Shown here: in pieces, positions 1 to 10,600 of the stretch
Layout: the number at the start of each line of letters is the position of its first letter
How positions within the stretch are numbered: the first letter of the stretch is position 1
Assembly (NCBI GenBank): GCA_028767165.1
Contig: JARACJ010000010.1
Location: forward strand, 62,001 to 126,000
Direction of reading: 5' to 3'
DNA: 64,000 nt
DNA from: Proteobacteria bacterium DTSAM18
GTDB lineage: Bacteria; Myxococcota_A; UBA796; GCA-2862545
Notes under the pieces: model-generated
Database searches by the model: none
Seen by the model: the letters and a program-made list of their open reading frames with translations, nothing else
Told to the model about the DNA's origin: nothing
Position numbers and translations under genes: made by a program

Positions 1-1197
<1,197 letters not shown>

Positions 1198-1230
1198 TCC
1201 GGCTGCGCCGACCTCGGCGCACACGCATCG

Positions 1231-1267
1231 AAAGGCCCCCGGGGAACCGCTCCCCCGGGGGCCTTTT
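1231..1267. terminator. Bidirectional intrinsic terminator between icd and the MBL-fold gene
   Basis: A perfect 14-bp stem (AAAGGCCCCCGGGG, 1231-1244) with a 7-nt loop is followed by TTTTT on the plus strand and preceded by a short A run that serves the minus strand. It lies between two convergent stop codons. Confidence 0.9.
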
Positions 1268-1285
1268 TCGTACCGGCACCACGGC

Positions 1286-3313
1286 TCAGGGCGTGACGAT
1301 CGGGAACCAGAACTCGAAGCTGTCGAGCAGGCCGAGGAACTCCTCCACCTTGGCCTTGTCGCCCTCGAGGGTGACGCCTCCGTCCCCCACCTTGTCCTGC
1401 AGGGTGGCGGTCCCCAGGATGATGTCGTTGAGCACGTCGCGGCTCATCGTCAGCGAAGCCTGGGCATCCGGGCTGGTGCGGTCCTTGGAGTAGTGCAGGG
1501 CGCCGTTCTCCACACCGAGCACGTAGGTCTCACCGATGTCCGGGAACGACAGGTTCACGGTGATGTCGGCACTGCCGGCCTTGGGGCCGTCGAGGCGCAC
1601 GCCGAGGTAGTCGAGGAACGTGGGCACATCCATGTTCCGCACGACATCCGCACTCGCCGTGTTCGGCGTGGGCAGCTCCTTGATCCCTTCCCGCAGCTCC
1701 TTGGCGCCGGAGAGATAGAAGTTGCGCCATGGACCGCTCTCGGCCTGATAGCCCAGCTGCTCGTAGGCATCGGCGAGCAGGTTCTTTGCAGCCTGGTTGC
1801 CCGGCTCGGCGAACACGACCTGGTTCATCACCTCGGCGACCCAACGGAATTCACCATCGTCGAAGTCCGCGCGCGCCTTCTTCATGATCGCATCGGCACC
1901 ACCCATGTAGCGCACGTAGTTCTCACCCGCGGCCGTGGGGGTCAGCGGGTGGAGATGGGCTGGAACGCCATCGAACCAACCGAGGTACAGGCCGTACTGG
2001 GCGCGGACGTTGTGGTACACGGTGCCGTAGTAGTCACGGTTCGCCCAGGTGGTGGCCAGCCCCTCCGGTAGCTCCAGCTCCTCTGCGATCTCCAGGGGGG
2101 TGTATCCCTTGTTGGCCAGGCGCAGGGTCTGATCGTGGATGAAGCGGAACAGGTCACGCTGGCTCACCAGCAGGTCCTCGATGTCCTCCGTGCCCCAGCT
2201 CGGCCAGTGGTGGGATCCGAACATCGTGACGGCGTCGTCGGCCCACATGTCGAGCACGTCCTGGATGTACTGGGACCACAGCTTGCCGTTGCGGAATTTC
2301 GCTCCTCGCAGGGTGTACAGGTTGTGCAGCGTGTGGTTGACATCCTCCGCCGCACAGATGGCCTTGTACTTCGGAAAATAGAACATCATCTCGGCGGGCG
2401 CCTCCGAGTCGGGTGCGAAGATGAACTCCGTCTGCAGCCCGTCGATGGTGTGGGTCTGCCCCGTGGCATCGATGATGTGGGTCGGCGTGGCGATGCCCGT
2501 CGCGCCGGTGGACGTGGTGACGCCGAGGCCCGCGCCCACCTGACCTTGCGGCCCCCAGGGCAGCAGGTTGCCGTACATGTACGCGGCCCGCCGGCTCATG
2601 ACGTTGCCGGCCATCACGTTCTCCGACACGGCTTCCGCCAGGAAGCCCTCCGGGGCGTAGATGGGCACCGAGCCTGACTGCAGCTGCTCGTCCGTCACCA
2701 CACCGTGCACGCCGCCGTAGTGATCGATGTGGCTGTGGGTGAAGATGACCGCGGTGACGGGCACATCCTCGACGTGCTCCCGCACGAGGTCCAGACCGGC
2801 CTTCGCCGTCTCGGCGCTGACCAGGGGGTCGATGACCACCCAGCCCTTGTCTCCTCGCACGAGCGACATGTTCGACAGATCATAGCCGCGCACCTGGTAC
2901 ACGCCTTCGACCACCTCGTACAGCCCGTGCTTTTGCAACAGCTGTGCCTGGCGCCACAGGCTGGGGTTGACCGTGTCCGGCGCCTCGGCATCCGCGACGA
3001 AATCGAGCTTGCCGATGTCCCAGACCACATCTCCCGCCTCGTTCTTGATGATGCCGTCCTCGATGCGCGCGATGAAGCCCTTGTCCGCGGCCTCGAAGTC
3101 ACGGGTGTCGTCGAAGGGGAGGGAGGCCTTCACGGCTGCCTGGGCGCTGGAGGTGGCCGCCATCGCGTCCTTGACCTCTGCGCCGCGATCCTCGGTGCCG
3201 GCGGGTGCCATCTTTCCTGGCTCGGGGTCGGCACCGGCAGGCGGCTCCGGTGGCGCACAGGCCACGCCCAGCGCGAGGAAGAGGACGAACAGGTTGACGC
3301 GGTCACACCGCAT
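1286..3313 (-). CDS. Alkylsulfatase-like metallo-beta-lactamase-fold lipoprotein (SdsA1/BDS1 family)
   Basis: The 675-residue product starts with a lipoprotein signal peptide (hydrophobic stretch, then ALGVAC with Cys about 19). The zinc-binding motif [10 protein letters not shown] sits near residue 190. Later family blocks are [11 protein letters not shown] and GSHHWPSWG, and the last 120 residues form an SCP2-like domain. SdsA1-type enzymes hydrolyse linear alkyl sulfates to alcohol and sulfate, so this one probably acts in the periplasm. I start at ATG 3313 because AAGGAGG lies 6 nt upstream; a TTG five codons earlier overlaps that SD and is unlikely. The 97-nt leader to the upstream lipoprotein gene holds an inverted repeat that can mask the SD. 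The substrate is inferred from the family. Confidence 0.85.
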   Translation of the reverse strand: MRCDRVNLFVLFLALGVACAPPEPPAGADPEPGKMAPAGTEDRGAEVKDAMAATSSAQAAVKASLPFDDTRDFEAADKGFIARIEDGIIKNEAGDVVWDIGKLDFVADAEAPDTVNPSLWRQAQLLQKHGLYEVVEGVYQVRGYDLSNMSLVRGDKGWVVIDPLVSAETAKAGLDLVREHVEDVPVTAVIFTHSHIDHYGGVHGVVTDEQLQSGSVPIYAPEGFLAEAVSENVMAGNVMSRRAAYMYGNLLPWGPQGQVGAGLGVTTSTGATGIATPTHIIDATGQTHTIDGLQTEFIFAPDSEAPAEMMFYFPKYKAICAAEDVNHTLHNLYTLRGAKFRNGKLWSQYIQDVLDMWADDAVTMFGSHHWPSWGTEDIEDLLVSQRDLFRFIHDQTLRLANKGYTPLEIAEELELPEGLATTWANRDYYGTVYHNVRAQYGLYLGWFDGVPAHLHPLTPTAAGENYVRYMGGADAIMKKARADFDDGEFRWVAEVMNQVVFAEPGNQAAKNLLADAYEQLGYQAESGPWRNFYLSGAKELREGIKELPTPNTASADVVRNMDVPTFLDYLGVRLDGPKAGSADITVNLSFPDIGETYVLGVENGALHYSKDRTSPDAQASLTMSRDVLNDIILGTATLQDKVGDGGVTLEGDKAKVEEFLGLLDSFEFWFPIVTP

Positions 3314-3400
3314 GGAGACCTCCTTCAATGGATGCGACCCTGCTGAACGTCACGGGAGGGGCATGAGGTGAATGCGACTTCACCCTCTTAGGAGGTCTCC
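3314..3400 (-). promoter_or_regulatory. Leader with inverted repeat that can sequester the SD of the MBL-fold gene
   Basis: GGAGACCTCC at 3314-3323 and its exact reverse complement GGAGGTCTCC at 3391-3400 form a 10-bp pair (11 bp with the inner T-A). In the minus-strand transcript the downstream copy is the SD itself, abutting the ATG. A perfect 6-bp hairpin (GGTGAA/TTCACC, 3367-3384) sits between the two arms. This is seen directly; regulation is inferred. Confidence 0.5.
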
Positions 3401-3413
3401 CCCTGCTGCCCCC

Positions 3414-4304
3414 TCAGTCCCCCATCACCACGACGTCCGGGATCTCGTAGCGCTCCTTGCCCACGACCACCGTGGTGAGGTCGCCCTCCCGGGACGCGGC
3501 GAACCCGTCCATCTCCGCATGGGAGGTGTCGGCGCCGGTGGCCCTGCCCGCCTCGAAGTACAGCGCCCGCTTCGTGCCGTCCGGGTGGGTGACGTGGACG
3601 GTGGCCGTGCCGCCGCCCTCACGGATCACGCCGAAGTCGCACTGGGTCGTGGGCTGACCGCCTCCCTTGGTGCAGGGCACCTTGCCGGTGGCGTGGAAGT
3701 CCGTGCCTGCCACCTTGGCATCTCCGCCATGCGCCGCTGGTCCGTCCGCCACGGCGACCTTCAGGGTGTAGCGCGCCTCCTCTCCCCGGCGGCCGGCGCT
3801 GCGCATGAGGTACACGCGGATCGTGTAGTCGCCGGTCTCCTCGAGGACGCCTTCGTAGTGGCCGCCCGACGTGGACCCGATGAAGGTGGCCACCGAGGTC
3901 TCCCCCGGCTCCATGACGTTGAAGTAGTTGGCGGTGTGTTCGGTGGTCAGGTCGACGGTCATCCGCTGGCCCTTGCGGGCCCCCACCTTGTAGTCGACGA
4001 ACTCCTGCCCCGTGATGCGACCCTGGATGGTCGCGGAGGTGCTCCCGGCGTCGAAGGCGACCCGCTCGATGCGCTGGCCCTCCACCAGGGGGTCATCGGC
4101 GTCCGCGGAGGCCGCCGCGGGCGGCTCCTGCTCCGGCTGTTCCGCCGCGGCCGGCGCCTCGTCGGCCACCGGCGCGTCGGCCTCCAGCTCGGGCGCCTCT
4201 TCCGGCACCTGCGGTGCCTTCGTGGCCGTGCAGGCGATCAAGGTCCCGAAGCCGAGGGTCACGGCCCCCAGTCGGACGGAATGGAGCAAGGTACGGTCGA
4301 GCAT
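3414..4304 (-). CDS. Lipoprotein with PPC/PliI-like beta domain
   Basis: The 296-residue product begins with a signal peptide ending in TLIAC (lipobox, Cys about 25). A Pro/Glu/Ala-rich linker follows to about residue 75. Next comes a beta domain with the pattern DYKVGARKGQRMTVDL, TANYFNVMEPG and GDYTIRVYLMR, resembling pre-peptidase C-terminal domains and the PliI lysozyme-inhibitor group. The C-terminal 100 residues contain a CDFGVIREGG block and end in RYEIPDVVVMGD, a pattern shared by uncharacterised secreted proteins. SD GGGAG precedes the ATG. It is probably membrane-anchored in the periplasm or at the surface. Lysozyme inhibition is only a possibility. The gene lies between the siderophore operon and the alkylsulfatase gene, 100 bp from the latter. 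Confidence 0.7.
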   Translation of the reverse strand: MLDRTLLHSVRLGAVTLGFGTLIACTATKAPQVPEEAPELEADAPVADEAPAAAEQPEQEPPAAASADADDPLVEGQRIERVAFDAGSTSATIQGRITGQEFVDYKVGARKGQRMTVDLTTEHTANYFNVMEPGETSVATFIGSTSGGHYEGVLEETGDYTIRVYLMRSAGRRGEEARYTLKVAVADGPAAHGGDAKVAGTDFHATGKVPCTKGGGQPTTQCDFGVIREGGGTATVHVTHPDGTKRALYFEAGRATGADTSHAEMDGFAASREGDLTTVVVGKERYEIPDVVVMGD

Positions 4305-4414
4305 GCAGATCTCCCAGGGACGAGGGTATCGCCCGAAGGAGACGACGGAACACGCATGGACCTGAACCCCGTAGCTGCCCCACCCGCCAGTCCGGTGACA
4401 CCCGCGGGAGACGT

Positions 4415-4445
4415 GCGGTCCGCCCCCTCACCGGAGACGGACCGC
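4415..4445 (-). terminator. Hairpin at the end of the siderophore operon
   Basis: A perfect 8-bp stem GCGGTCCG/CGGACCGC with a 15-nt loop starts 8 bp after the stop of the last operon gene. No U-tract follows on the minus strand, so termination strength is uncertain. Confidence 0.4.
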
Positions 4446-4453
4446 GGCCGTGA

Positions 4454-5581
4454 TCATGCCTGCTGGCGTCTCCCCACCACGAAGGCCCCCTGCAAGCGCT
4501 CCCACAGCCACCTTCCGCCCAGGGTGGCGGTCAAGGTGACCGGCATCAGGGCGACGACCTGTCCCATGGACAGGGTGCGGTAGCCCACCAGGCCCATGCC
4601 CCAGCAGACGAGCACCCACTGCCACACGTACAATGTGGTGACCCGGGCGCTGGCGAAGGCGAGCAGACCCCGCAGCCAGCCGGGCATCGCCAGCCGGCTC
4701 CACTGGTGGGCGAGCCACAGGCCCACCGCGGCGAACCCCGCCACGACGGTGCCTCCGCCCGCCCCCATGTGGAAGGTGTCCCCCAGGTGGGTCGCAGGAT
4801 CCGACAGGACCAGGCCTCCCCCCACCGCCAGCATGACCACGCCGAGCCCGAGGGCATGGCGGTACAGGGGCCGCGGGTCCCGATCCGCATCCAGCCACAC
4901 CCGGCCCAGGTACATGCCCACCAGGCAGCTCATGATCCACGGGAACACGGGGAAGTAGACGTTCCACCCTGCCCCCCACAACAGATCCAGCAGGCCGTCC
5001 ACGCCGGGCACCCCCACCCGCAGGCCCCGCAGCGGGTGCGAGGCCACCGCCACGAGGGCCGTGAGCCACAGGTACAGGGATCGGTGGGCCACCACCCTCT
5101 TCAACAGGGCCATGAGCACCACTGAGACCCCGGCGAGCTGCGGGATGTCGCCGGTGAGCAGCAGGTACAGCAGCTGGCCCCCGGTCAGGGGAGCCGTCCA
5201 TCCGTAGGCGGCGAGGAAGCTGTCTGGCAGCACCCCGAACAGGTAGGGCAGCACGAACTTGAAGAAGTTCATGGTCCAGCCCATCTTCAGTAGCCACCAG
5301 CCCCGCTGCAGGCTGGCGGCCACGCCACTTCGACGGGACACCATGAACGACAGGCCCATGGTCAGCAGGAAGAAGGAGGCGCCCTTGCCCACGAAGTGGA
5401 TGGCGTTGCCCAGCCAGGAGACATCCTGGGCCCGGGCGTCGCCGTACATCCACAGCGTGTGCACGCAGACCATCACCACCACCGCGGCGCCCCGGGCCAC
5501 GTCCACGGCCACGAGCCGCTCCCGGCCCGCCGGCTCCACGTTCTCCGGCCGACGGGCCGGGGTCACCGGCACCTGGTTCAC
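4454..5581 (-). CDS. Multi-pass membrane acyltransferase (HGSNAT/YeiB-like), last gene of the siderophore operon
   Basis: The 375-residue, highly hydrophobic protein has about ten predicted helices. Its N-terminal block RLVAVDVARGAAVVVMVCVH resembles the start of heparan-alpha-glucosaminide N-acetyltransferase / DUF1624-type membrane acyltransferases, which move acyl groups across or at the membrane. The GTG start at 5581 overlaps the TGA of the upstream synthetase gene (GTGA) and follows GGGAGGTC at the right distance, so the two are translationally coupled. This placement suggests a role in siderophore tailoring or export, but nothing in the sequence names the substrate. OpgC-like and acyltransferase-3 families are alternatives. 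Confidence 0.7.
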   Translation of the reverse strand: MNQVPVTPARRPENVEPAGRERLVAVDVARGAAVVVMVCVHTLWMYGDARAQDVSWLGNAIHFVGKGASFFLLTMGLSFMVSRRSGVAASLQRGWWLLKMGWTMNFFKFVLPYLFGVLPDSFLAAYGWTAPLTGGQLLYLLLTGDIPQLAGVSVVLMALLKRVVAHRSLYLWLTALVAVASHPLRGLRVGVPGVDGLLDLLWGAGWNVYFPVFPWIMSCLVGMYLGRVWLDADRDPRPLYRHALGLGVVMLAVGGGLVLSDPATHLGDTFHMGAGGGTVVAGFAAVGLWLAHQWSRLAMPGWLRGLLAFASARVTTLYVWQWVLVCWGMGLVGYRTLSMGQVVALMPVTLTATLGGRWLWERLQGAFVVGRRQQA

Positions 5582-8049
5582 GACCGACCTCCCGCCGACG
5601 CCATGCCACCATCCACGGGACGGAATCCCGCGATGGGGTTGTCCAGCTCTCCCGCGAACTGCAGGGCGGCGGATGGGTCGGCGAGATCGATGAGCTGTCG
5701 CGGGTTGCGCAGCTGCAGGCGGTTGAGACACGACAGCGCGAAGGTGGGCGCGAACATGTCGTGGGCCTCGAACCGGCCCGCCAGATCGGGACGGGCCTGC
5801 TGGTACCCGGTGACCGCGTCGGCCACACGCTCCCAGAACCGCGCCGCCGGGTAGCCACAGTGGTCCTGCAGCACGGGCACGAGGAAGCGGAAGAAGCAGT
5901 CGAAGACATCGGTGAACAGCGACAGGATCCGGATGGGCTCCGGCACGTCGACGACGATCCGCCGCACGCCCTGCGGCATGTCCGCCTTGGGGGCGAACAG
6001 CGCCACCTCCTCGGCGATGTCCTTCATGAACGTGTGCACCGGCAGGCCATCCTGCAGCACCAGGATCGCGTTCTCCCCGTGGGGCATGAACACCATCTCG
6101 TGGGCGAAGAAGCAGTGCAGCAGGGGCACCAGGTAGGTCGACAGGTAGGCCTGCACCCACGCGTCGGCGTCCAGGTCGTGGGCCCGCAGCAGCTCCGCCA
6201 GGAACGAGCGGCCCTCCCGGTCCACGTGGAGCAGGCTGGCCATGGTCACGGGCACCTGGCCGGGCACCACCCGGGCCATGGGGCTCTCCCGCCACAGGGA
6301 GGCGAGCATCTTGTGGTAGGGGCTCGCCTTCGCCACCACCTCCTCGAACACCGGCTTGCGGTAGCCCACGCTGGCGAACTCCTGCAGGATGGAGAAGCCA
6401 TGGGCCTGCAGGCAGGCATCCGACGACACCAGCTCGTCGACCCACTGGTTGATGGCGGGCGTGCCCTCCATGTAGTGGGGGGACAGTCCGCGCATGAAGC
6501 CCATGTTGAGGATCGACAGGGCCATCTTCACGTACGGACGCGTGGGGTGGGTCATGTTGAACAGCGTGCGGATGGACTGCTGGGGCTGGTAGCAGTCCGG
6601 GCCGGCCCCCAGGAACACCAGGTCCTGTCGCGCCAGATCGTCGGCGAAGACCGTCGGCAGCCGGTTGGCCCACTGCCAGGGGTGGACGGGCACATAGTGG
6701 TACGCCTCCGGAGACAGACTCCGGGCGCGCAGGACCCCCTCGAAGTGGTCCACCAGGCTGTCGCCGAGCTGCTCCCGATAGAACCGCGTGGGCTCCACCC
6801 CCTCCACGGCGGCGAAGCAGGTGCGCTCCCGACGGGCCGCGAGCCACAGGATCTGCACCGGACTCGCGGCATCCGGGGCGAAGCGAGCCCGCTCCCCGAT
6901 GTCGAAGCCGATGCGTGCGTTGTTGGCGGCGAAGCAGGGATGGCCCTGGGTCATGGACGTCTCCACGTCCTGGAAGGTGCCCGTGGCGAGCTCGGCGGCG
7001 CCCAGGCGCTGGGTGCGCACCCGGATGGCGTCTCCGAGGAGCGTGGCCCCGATCTCCTCGAGGTAGGCGGCCAGGTGCTCCCCTTCCAGTCCGAGCTGGC
7101 CTCGCATGTCCACCAGGAAGCGCTGGGCGTCCACCTCGCCCACGGGCCGGCCGTCCACGAGGCGCTCGACGGAACTGGGCTCGACCACCAGGTGCTCGAG
7201 GGGAAAGGTGCGGGCCCGGAACCGCCAGGCCACCGCGGCGTCGTCTGCCTGCACCCGCAGCAGCCCCTGGGTCTCCCGGGTCGGCGCCAGCAGCCGCTCG
7301 TGGGTGAACTCGGCCAGGCACTTGGCCACGAGGGCCCGGTTGACCCGCTCCCAGATCGCGGGCTGCAGGTGCCGCGCCTGCCCCTGGGCGGGGTGGCCCC
7401 CCACGACCTCGGCGAGCTCCGCGGCGTGCCGGGCCTGCCGGACCGCCCGGAAGGAGGCCCGTGTACACGTCGACAGCATCGCGGTCTTCGCCGGCGCCGG
7501 TCCGTGGGCGGGCAGATCCAGGGGCCCGTGCTCCACGAAGCCGGCACGCAGGTTCCGCCGTCGGATGGCCTCGTTGCGGATGTCGGGCTCCACCACCACC
7601 CGCTCCACCACGGGGTCGGCGAACAACACCTCCAGGATGCGCAGGAAGACCGCGTCCGTGAAGCCGGGGATCCGGCGAGCCGGGGGCGCGACCAGCACGT
7701 GCATGCCCCGGTCGGTGTCCGTGCAGGGGGCGAGCCGGCCCACGGGCTCACCGCTCGGGTGGTAGGTCTCCACCAGGAAGGCGGGCTCGCCGTCGTGCAG
7801 GCCCATCAGCACCTGCACGTGGTCGGCGGCGCAGATCGCCTCGTAGCCGGACCGCACCTGCTCCGGGGACATGCCCACCATGCCCCAGTAGGCGGCGCGT
7901 TCGTGGGAGACCCAGCGGTGCAGGACCTGCAGATCGTCCTGCAGGCGGAGTGGGCGAAGCGCGAGCACGCCCACGCCGGCGACGTGGCGGGCATCCAGCC
8001 TCGTGAGGCGGCGGAGCGGAGAGGACAGCGAGGGTCGGACGGAATTCAT
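5578..8049 (-). CDS. Fused N-acyltransferase / NIS siderophore synthetase (DfoC-like)
   Basis: The 823-residue product joins two enzymes of hydroxamate siderophore assembly. Residues about 30-210 form a GNAT domain of the AlcB/IucB type, which acylates an N-hydroxylated diamine. Residues about 280-800 form an IucA/IucC synthetase with an ATP-site block GHPCFAANNARIGFD (near 370), HPWQW (near 453) and a FhuF-like end containing MPHGENA (near 654). The synthetase condenses hydroxamate units, usually with succinate, into an oligomer or macrocycle. Such a fusion is known for DfoC of Erwinia desferrioxamine synthesis; in Streptomyces the parts are separate (DesC, DesD). ATG 8049 follows GGAGGAGGGGG and overlaps the MFS gene stop (ATGA). 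The final product length cannot be read from sequence. Confidence 0.9.
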   Translation of the reverse strand: MNSVRPSLSSPLRRLTRLDARHVAGVGVLALRPLRLQDDLQVLHRWVSHERAAYWGMVGMSPEQVRSGYEAICAADHVQVLMGLHDGEPAFLVETYHPSGEPVGRLAPCTDTDRGMHVLVAPPARRIPGFTDAVFLRILEVLFADPVVERVVVEPDIRNEAIRRRNLRAGFVEHGPLDLPAHGPAPAKTAMLSTCTRASFRAVRQARHAAELAEVVGGHPAQGQARHLQPAIWERVNRALVAKCLAEFTHERLLAPTRETQGLLRVQADDAAVAWRFRARTFPLEHLVVEPSSVERLVDGRPVGEVDAQRFLVDMRGQLGLEGEHLAAYLEEIGATLLGDAIRVRTQRLGAAELATGTFQDVETSMTQGHPCFAANNARIGFDIGERARFAPDAASPVQILWLAARRERTCFAAVEGVEPTRFYREQLGDSLVDHFEGVLRARSLSPEAYHYVPVHPWQWANRLPTVFADDLARQDLVFLGAGPDCYQPQQSIRTLFNMTHPTRPYVKMALSILNMGFMRGLSPHYMEGTPAINQWVDELVSSDACLQAHGFSILQEFASVGYRKPVFEEVVAKASPYHKMLASLWRESPMARVVPGQVPVTMASLLHVDREGRSFLAELLRAHDLDADAWVQAYLSTYLVPLLHCFFAHEMVFMPHGENAILVLQDGLPVHTFMKDIAEEVALFAPKADMPQGVRRIVVDVPEPIRILSLFTDVFDCFFRFLVPVLQDHCGYPAARFWERVADAVTGYQQARPDLAGRFEAHDMFAPTFALSCLNRLQLRNPRQLIDLADPSAALQFAGELDNPIAGFRPVDGGMASAGGRS

Positions 8050-9272
8050 GGGGACACCCCCTCCTCCAGCACGGCGGGGAGCGCCGGCCGGGAGGACTCG
8101 AAGAAGACACGGTGGAAGATGGCGGTCAGCAGGAAGCCACCGCAGGCGAGGTACCAGGGCCACTGCAGGCCCCCGGACGCGACGACGGAGCCGGCCGCGT
8201 AGAAGGACACCAGCACGCCGAGCTGCTGGGCGATGTTCATGAAGCTGAAGTTGCGGGCGAAGTCGGCGGGACGGCTGCGCTCGAACAGGTCCACGTCGAG
8301 CTGCACCATGACGGCGAACACGGACAGGCCGAAGGCGGCCCGGCCCACCAGCACCGCGGGCGCCCACGGCACGGCCTGCAGCGCCAGACCGGCGAAGCCC
8401 ACCAGCAGCCAGGAGGCCATGCCCACCCGCAAGGGACGGCCGAGACGCCTGGCCGCCACGCTCACCAGGGACATGAAGGCCGGCAGGGCGAAGACGAAAC
8501 CGGCCACCATCGGTCCCCGGCCGGGCGCCTGCAGCTCCCACCAGGGCACGAAGAAGGGTCGGACCACGAAGACCGCCCCGTAGAACACGGCCATCACAAG
8601 GGCCAGCCGCGTCATGGCGCTCCGGGGATCCCACCAGCGCAGCGGCTGGGAGACCTCGGCCTCCACTTCCTCCTCGGGGGCCATGGCACCGGCGAGCACC
8701 AGTCCCACACAGACGCCCATCTGCAGGAAGTCCCCCGCCGCCATCACCACGAACAGGTGCCGTGGCTGCAGGACCTCGAGGATGGCGCCCCCCGCGGCCG
8801 CACCGGCGATGCCGCCGAGGTGGACGATGACCGTGAGCAGGCCGATGGTGTCCTCCCGCCCGTCCTCCCCGGTGAGACGCATCACGTAGGGATAGACCAG
8901 CAGGTAGCTGCACTTGAAGGCGATCATCGCGAGCGAGAGCACCCAGAAGCCCAGCAGGTCCTCGTTGCGGTGACAGGCGAGCCCCAGCAGGCCGGCACCC
9001 GCCTGGCCCCACAGCAGCAGGCGAAGGGTGGAGAACCGCCGCTCCAGCCTCGCCCACACGGGCAGTGCGCCCATGGCCACCAGGCAGGTGGCGGCCAGGT
9101 AGACCCCCACGTGCCAGGGATCCCGCACCCCGAACGCCTGCTCGAAGAGCTGCGGGTAGAAGGGGATCAGCGTGGCATCGCTGATCACCGCCACGGCCGT
9201 GGTGATGATCAGTGCCTTTCGCTGGGCGCCGCGCAGCCCCGGGTCCCCCGCCTGCAGCGCTGACGTCAGCAT
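8046..9272 (-). CDS. MFS transporter, probable siderophore exporter
   Basis: The 408-residue protein is predicted to have about twelve hydrophobic segments typical of the major facilitator superfamily, with a charged central loop (APEEEVEAEVSQ). It lies inside the siderophore operon between hydroxylase and synthetase, overlapping the first by 7 bp and the second by 4 bp. Permeases in this position usually export the finished siderophore across the inner membrane. No TonB-dependent receptor or ABC uptake system is in the window, so uptake must be encoded elsewhere. Export rather than uptake is inferred from context. Confidence 0.8.
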   Translation of the reverse strand: MLTSALQAGDPGLRGAQRKALIITTAVAVISDATLIPFYPQLFEQAFGVRDPWHVGVYLAATCLVAMGALPVWARLERRFSTLRLLLWGQAGAGLLGLACHRNEDLLGFWVLSLAMIAFKCSYLLVYPYVMRLTGEDGREDTIGLLTVIVHLGGIAGAAAGGAILEVLQPRHLFVVMAAGDFLQMGVCVGLVLAGAMAPEEEVEAEVSQPLRWWDPRSAMTRLALVMAVFYGAVFVVRPFFVPWWELQAPGRGPMVAGFVFALPAFMSLVSVAARRLGRPLRVGMASWLLVGFAGLALQAVPWAPAVLVGRAAFGLSVFAVMVQLDVDLFERSRPADFARNFSFMNIAQQLGVLVSFYAAGSVVASGGLQWPWYLACGGFLLTAIFHRVFFESSRPALPAVLEEGVSP

Positions 9273-10600
9273 GCCAGCTCCTCGGAGACGGCCGCTGCCT
9301 CCTCGGCGGGAAACGTGGTGAAGGCCGTGTTCCGCGGAAGCCGGAAGACCTCCCGCCCGGCCACCTGGTTGAGGATCGTGGCGTTGCGCCAGGCACAGAT
9401 GCCCAGGTCCGGTGCGGCCACGCCGTGGGTGTGCAGGTCGGCGTTCACCACGAAGATGCGGTGGCCGACGGTGTCGGACTTCACCGAGTGATCCAGGCAC
9501 AGGTCCAGGCGCCCGGCCTCGTCTCGTACCAGCATGTGCTCGACGGGCGCGAGGAAGGGCATCGGCCGGTGCTTGTACCCGGTGGCCGCGACGACGAGAT
9601 CGGTCTCGTGGAGGAAGCGACGATCCTCGTCCCGGTGGTGGCAGTGCAGCACCACCCCAGCGGCCACGTCCGCGTCCTCGATGGCCACGCCGCAGCGGAA
9701 GTCCACCGCCGCGGTGCCGTGCTCGACCGACCGGGCGTAGAGCTGGTCGTGGATCTCCTCGAGGGTGTCCGTGGACACGCCCTTGTAGTGACGCCACTGA
9801 CGACGGACGAGGTCGTCCCGGGTCGCCTCGGGCAGGCCATGGAAGTAGGCCACGTAGGCCGGCGTGGTCATCTCCAACACGAGCTTGGTGTAGTCGAGGG
9901 GGGCGAACGACTCCGTCCGGGTGAGCCAGGCCAGACCGCGCTTCGCCTCCGGATCCCGACGCAGCAGGTCGAGCACCACCTCCCCGCCGGACTGGCCCGA
10001 GCCCACCACGGTGACACGCCGCGCGCGCGCCACGTCCTGCTGCCGGTGCAGGAACTCGGACGTGTGCAGGCAGCGATCCGCGGGGAGGCCCTGGAGGAAG
10101 TCCGGCATCCACGGCTCGGTGCCCACCCCCAGCACGAGGTGCCGGGCCCGGAAGGCGATCTGTCCCTCGGGGCCGTGCACGAGCACCCGGAACACGTCGC
10201 CGTGGTCGTCCCAGATCACCCGCTCCACACGGTGACGGAAGCGGATGGTGTCGAGCTTGCCCACGGCCCAGCGCAGGTACGCCTCGTACTCCTTGCGGGA
10301 CATGTGGAACCGCTCGCGGATGTAGAAGGGGTACATGCGGTCCGCGTCCTTGAGGTAGGACAGGAACGACAGCGGATGGGCGGGCTCCACCAGCGACACC
10401 AGGTCGGCGAGGAAGTTCACCTGCAGCCGGGCATCGTCGAACATGAGCCCCGGGTGCCAGCGCATGTCGTCGGCGGCATCGAGGGCGAGGACGTCCAGGT
10501 GCTCCACGGTGCTGGCCAGCGCCAGCAGGCCCAGGTTGAACGGGCCGCAGCCCACGGCGAGGATGTCCAGGACATCGGGTTGGCAGGCTTCGGAGGTCAT
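9266..10600 (-). CDS. Diamine N-hydroxylating flavin monooxygenase (lysine/ornithine N-oxygenase family)
   Basis: The 444-residue product belongs to the IucD/DesB/DfoA family, which uses FAD, NADPH and oxygen to hydroxylate a terminal amine. Visible features are the N-terminal FAD motif VGCGPFNLGLLALA, the early block WHPGLMFDDARLQVNFLADL, the NADPH motif VVGSGQSGGEV near residue 197 and the VVAATGYKHRP motif near 335. ATG 10600 overlaps the decarboxylase stop (ATGA). The decarboxylase upstream suggests cadaverine or putrescine rather than an amino acid as substrate. The substrate is inferred. Confidence 0.9.
   Translation of the reverse strand: MTSEACQPDVLDILAVGCGPFNLGLLALASTVEHLDVLALDAADDMRWHPGLMFDDARLQVNFLADLVSLVEPAHPLSFLSYLKDADRMYPFYIRERFHMSRKEYEAYLRWAVGKLDTIRFRHRVERVIWDDHGDVFRVLVHGPEGQIAFRARHLVLGVGTEPWMPDFLQGLPADRCLHTSEFLHRQQDVARARRVTVVGSGQSGGEVVLDLLRRDPEAKRGLAWLTRTESFAPLDYTKLVLEMTTPAYVAYFHGLPEATRDDLVRRQWRHYKGVSTDTLEEIHDQLYARSVEHGTAAVDFRCGVAIEDADVAAGVVLHCHHRDEDRRFLHETDLVVAATGYKHRPMPFLAPVEHMLVRDEAGRLDLCLDHSVKSDTVGHRIFVVNADLHTHGVAAPDLGICAWRNATILNQVAGREVFRLPRNTAFTTFPAEEAAAVSEELAC

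Noticed and set aside
5761-8202. Plus-strand frame of 813 codons opposite the siderophore synthetase
   Set aside because: It is a shadow of the minus-strand gene, rich in His/Gly/Gln with no domains; the opposite strand has clear family motifs.
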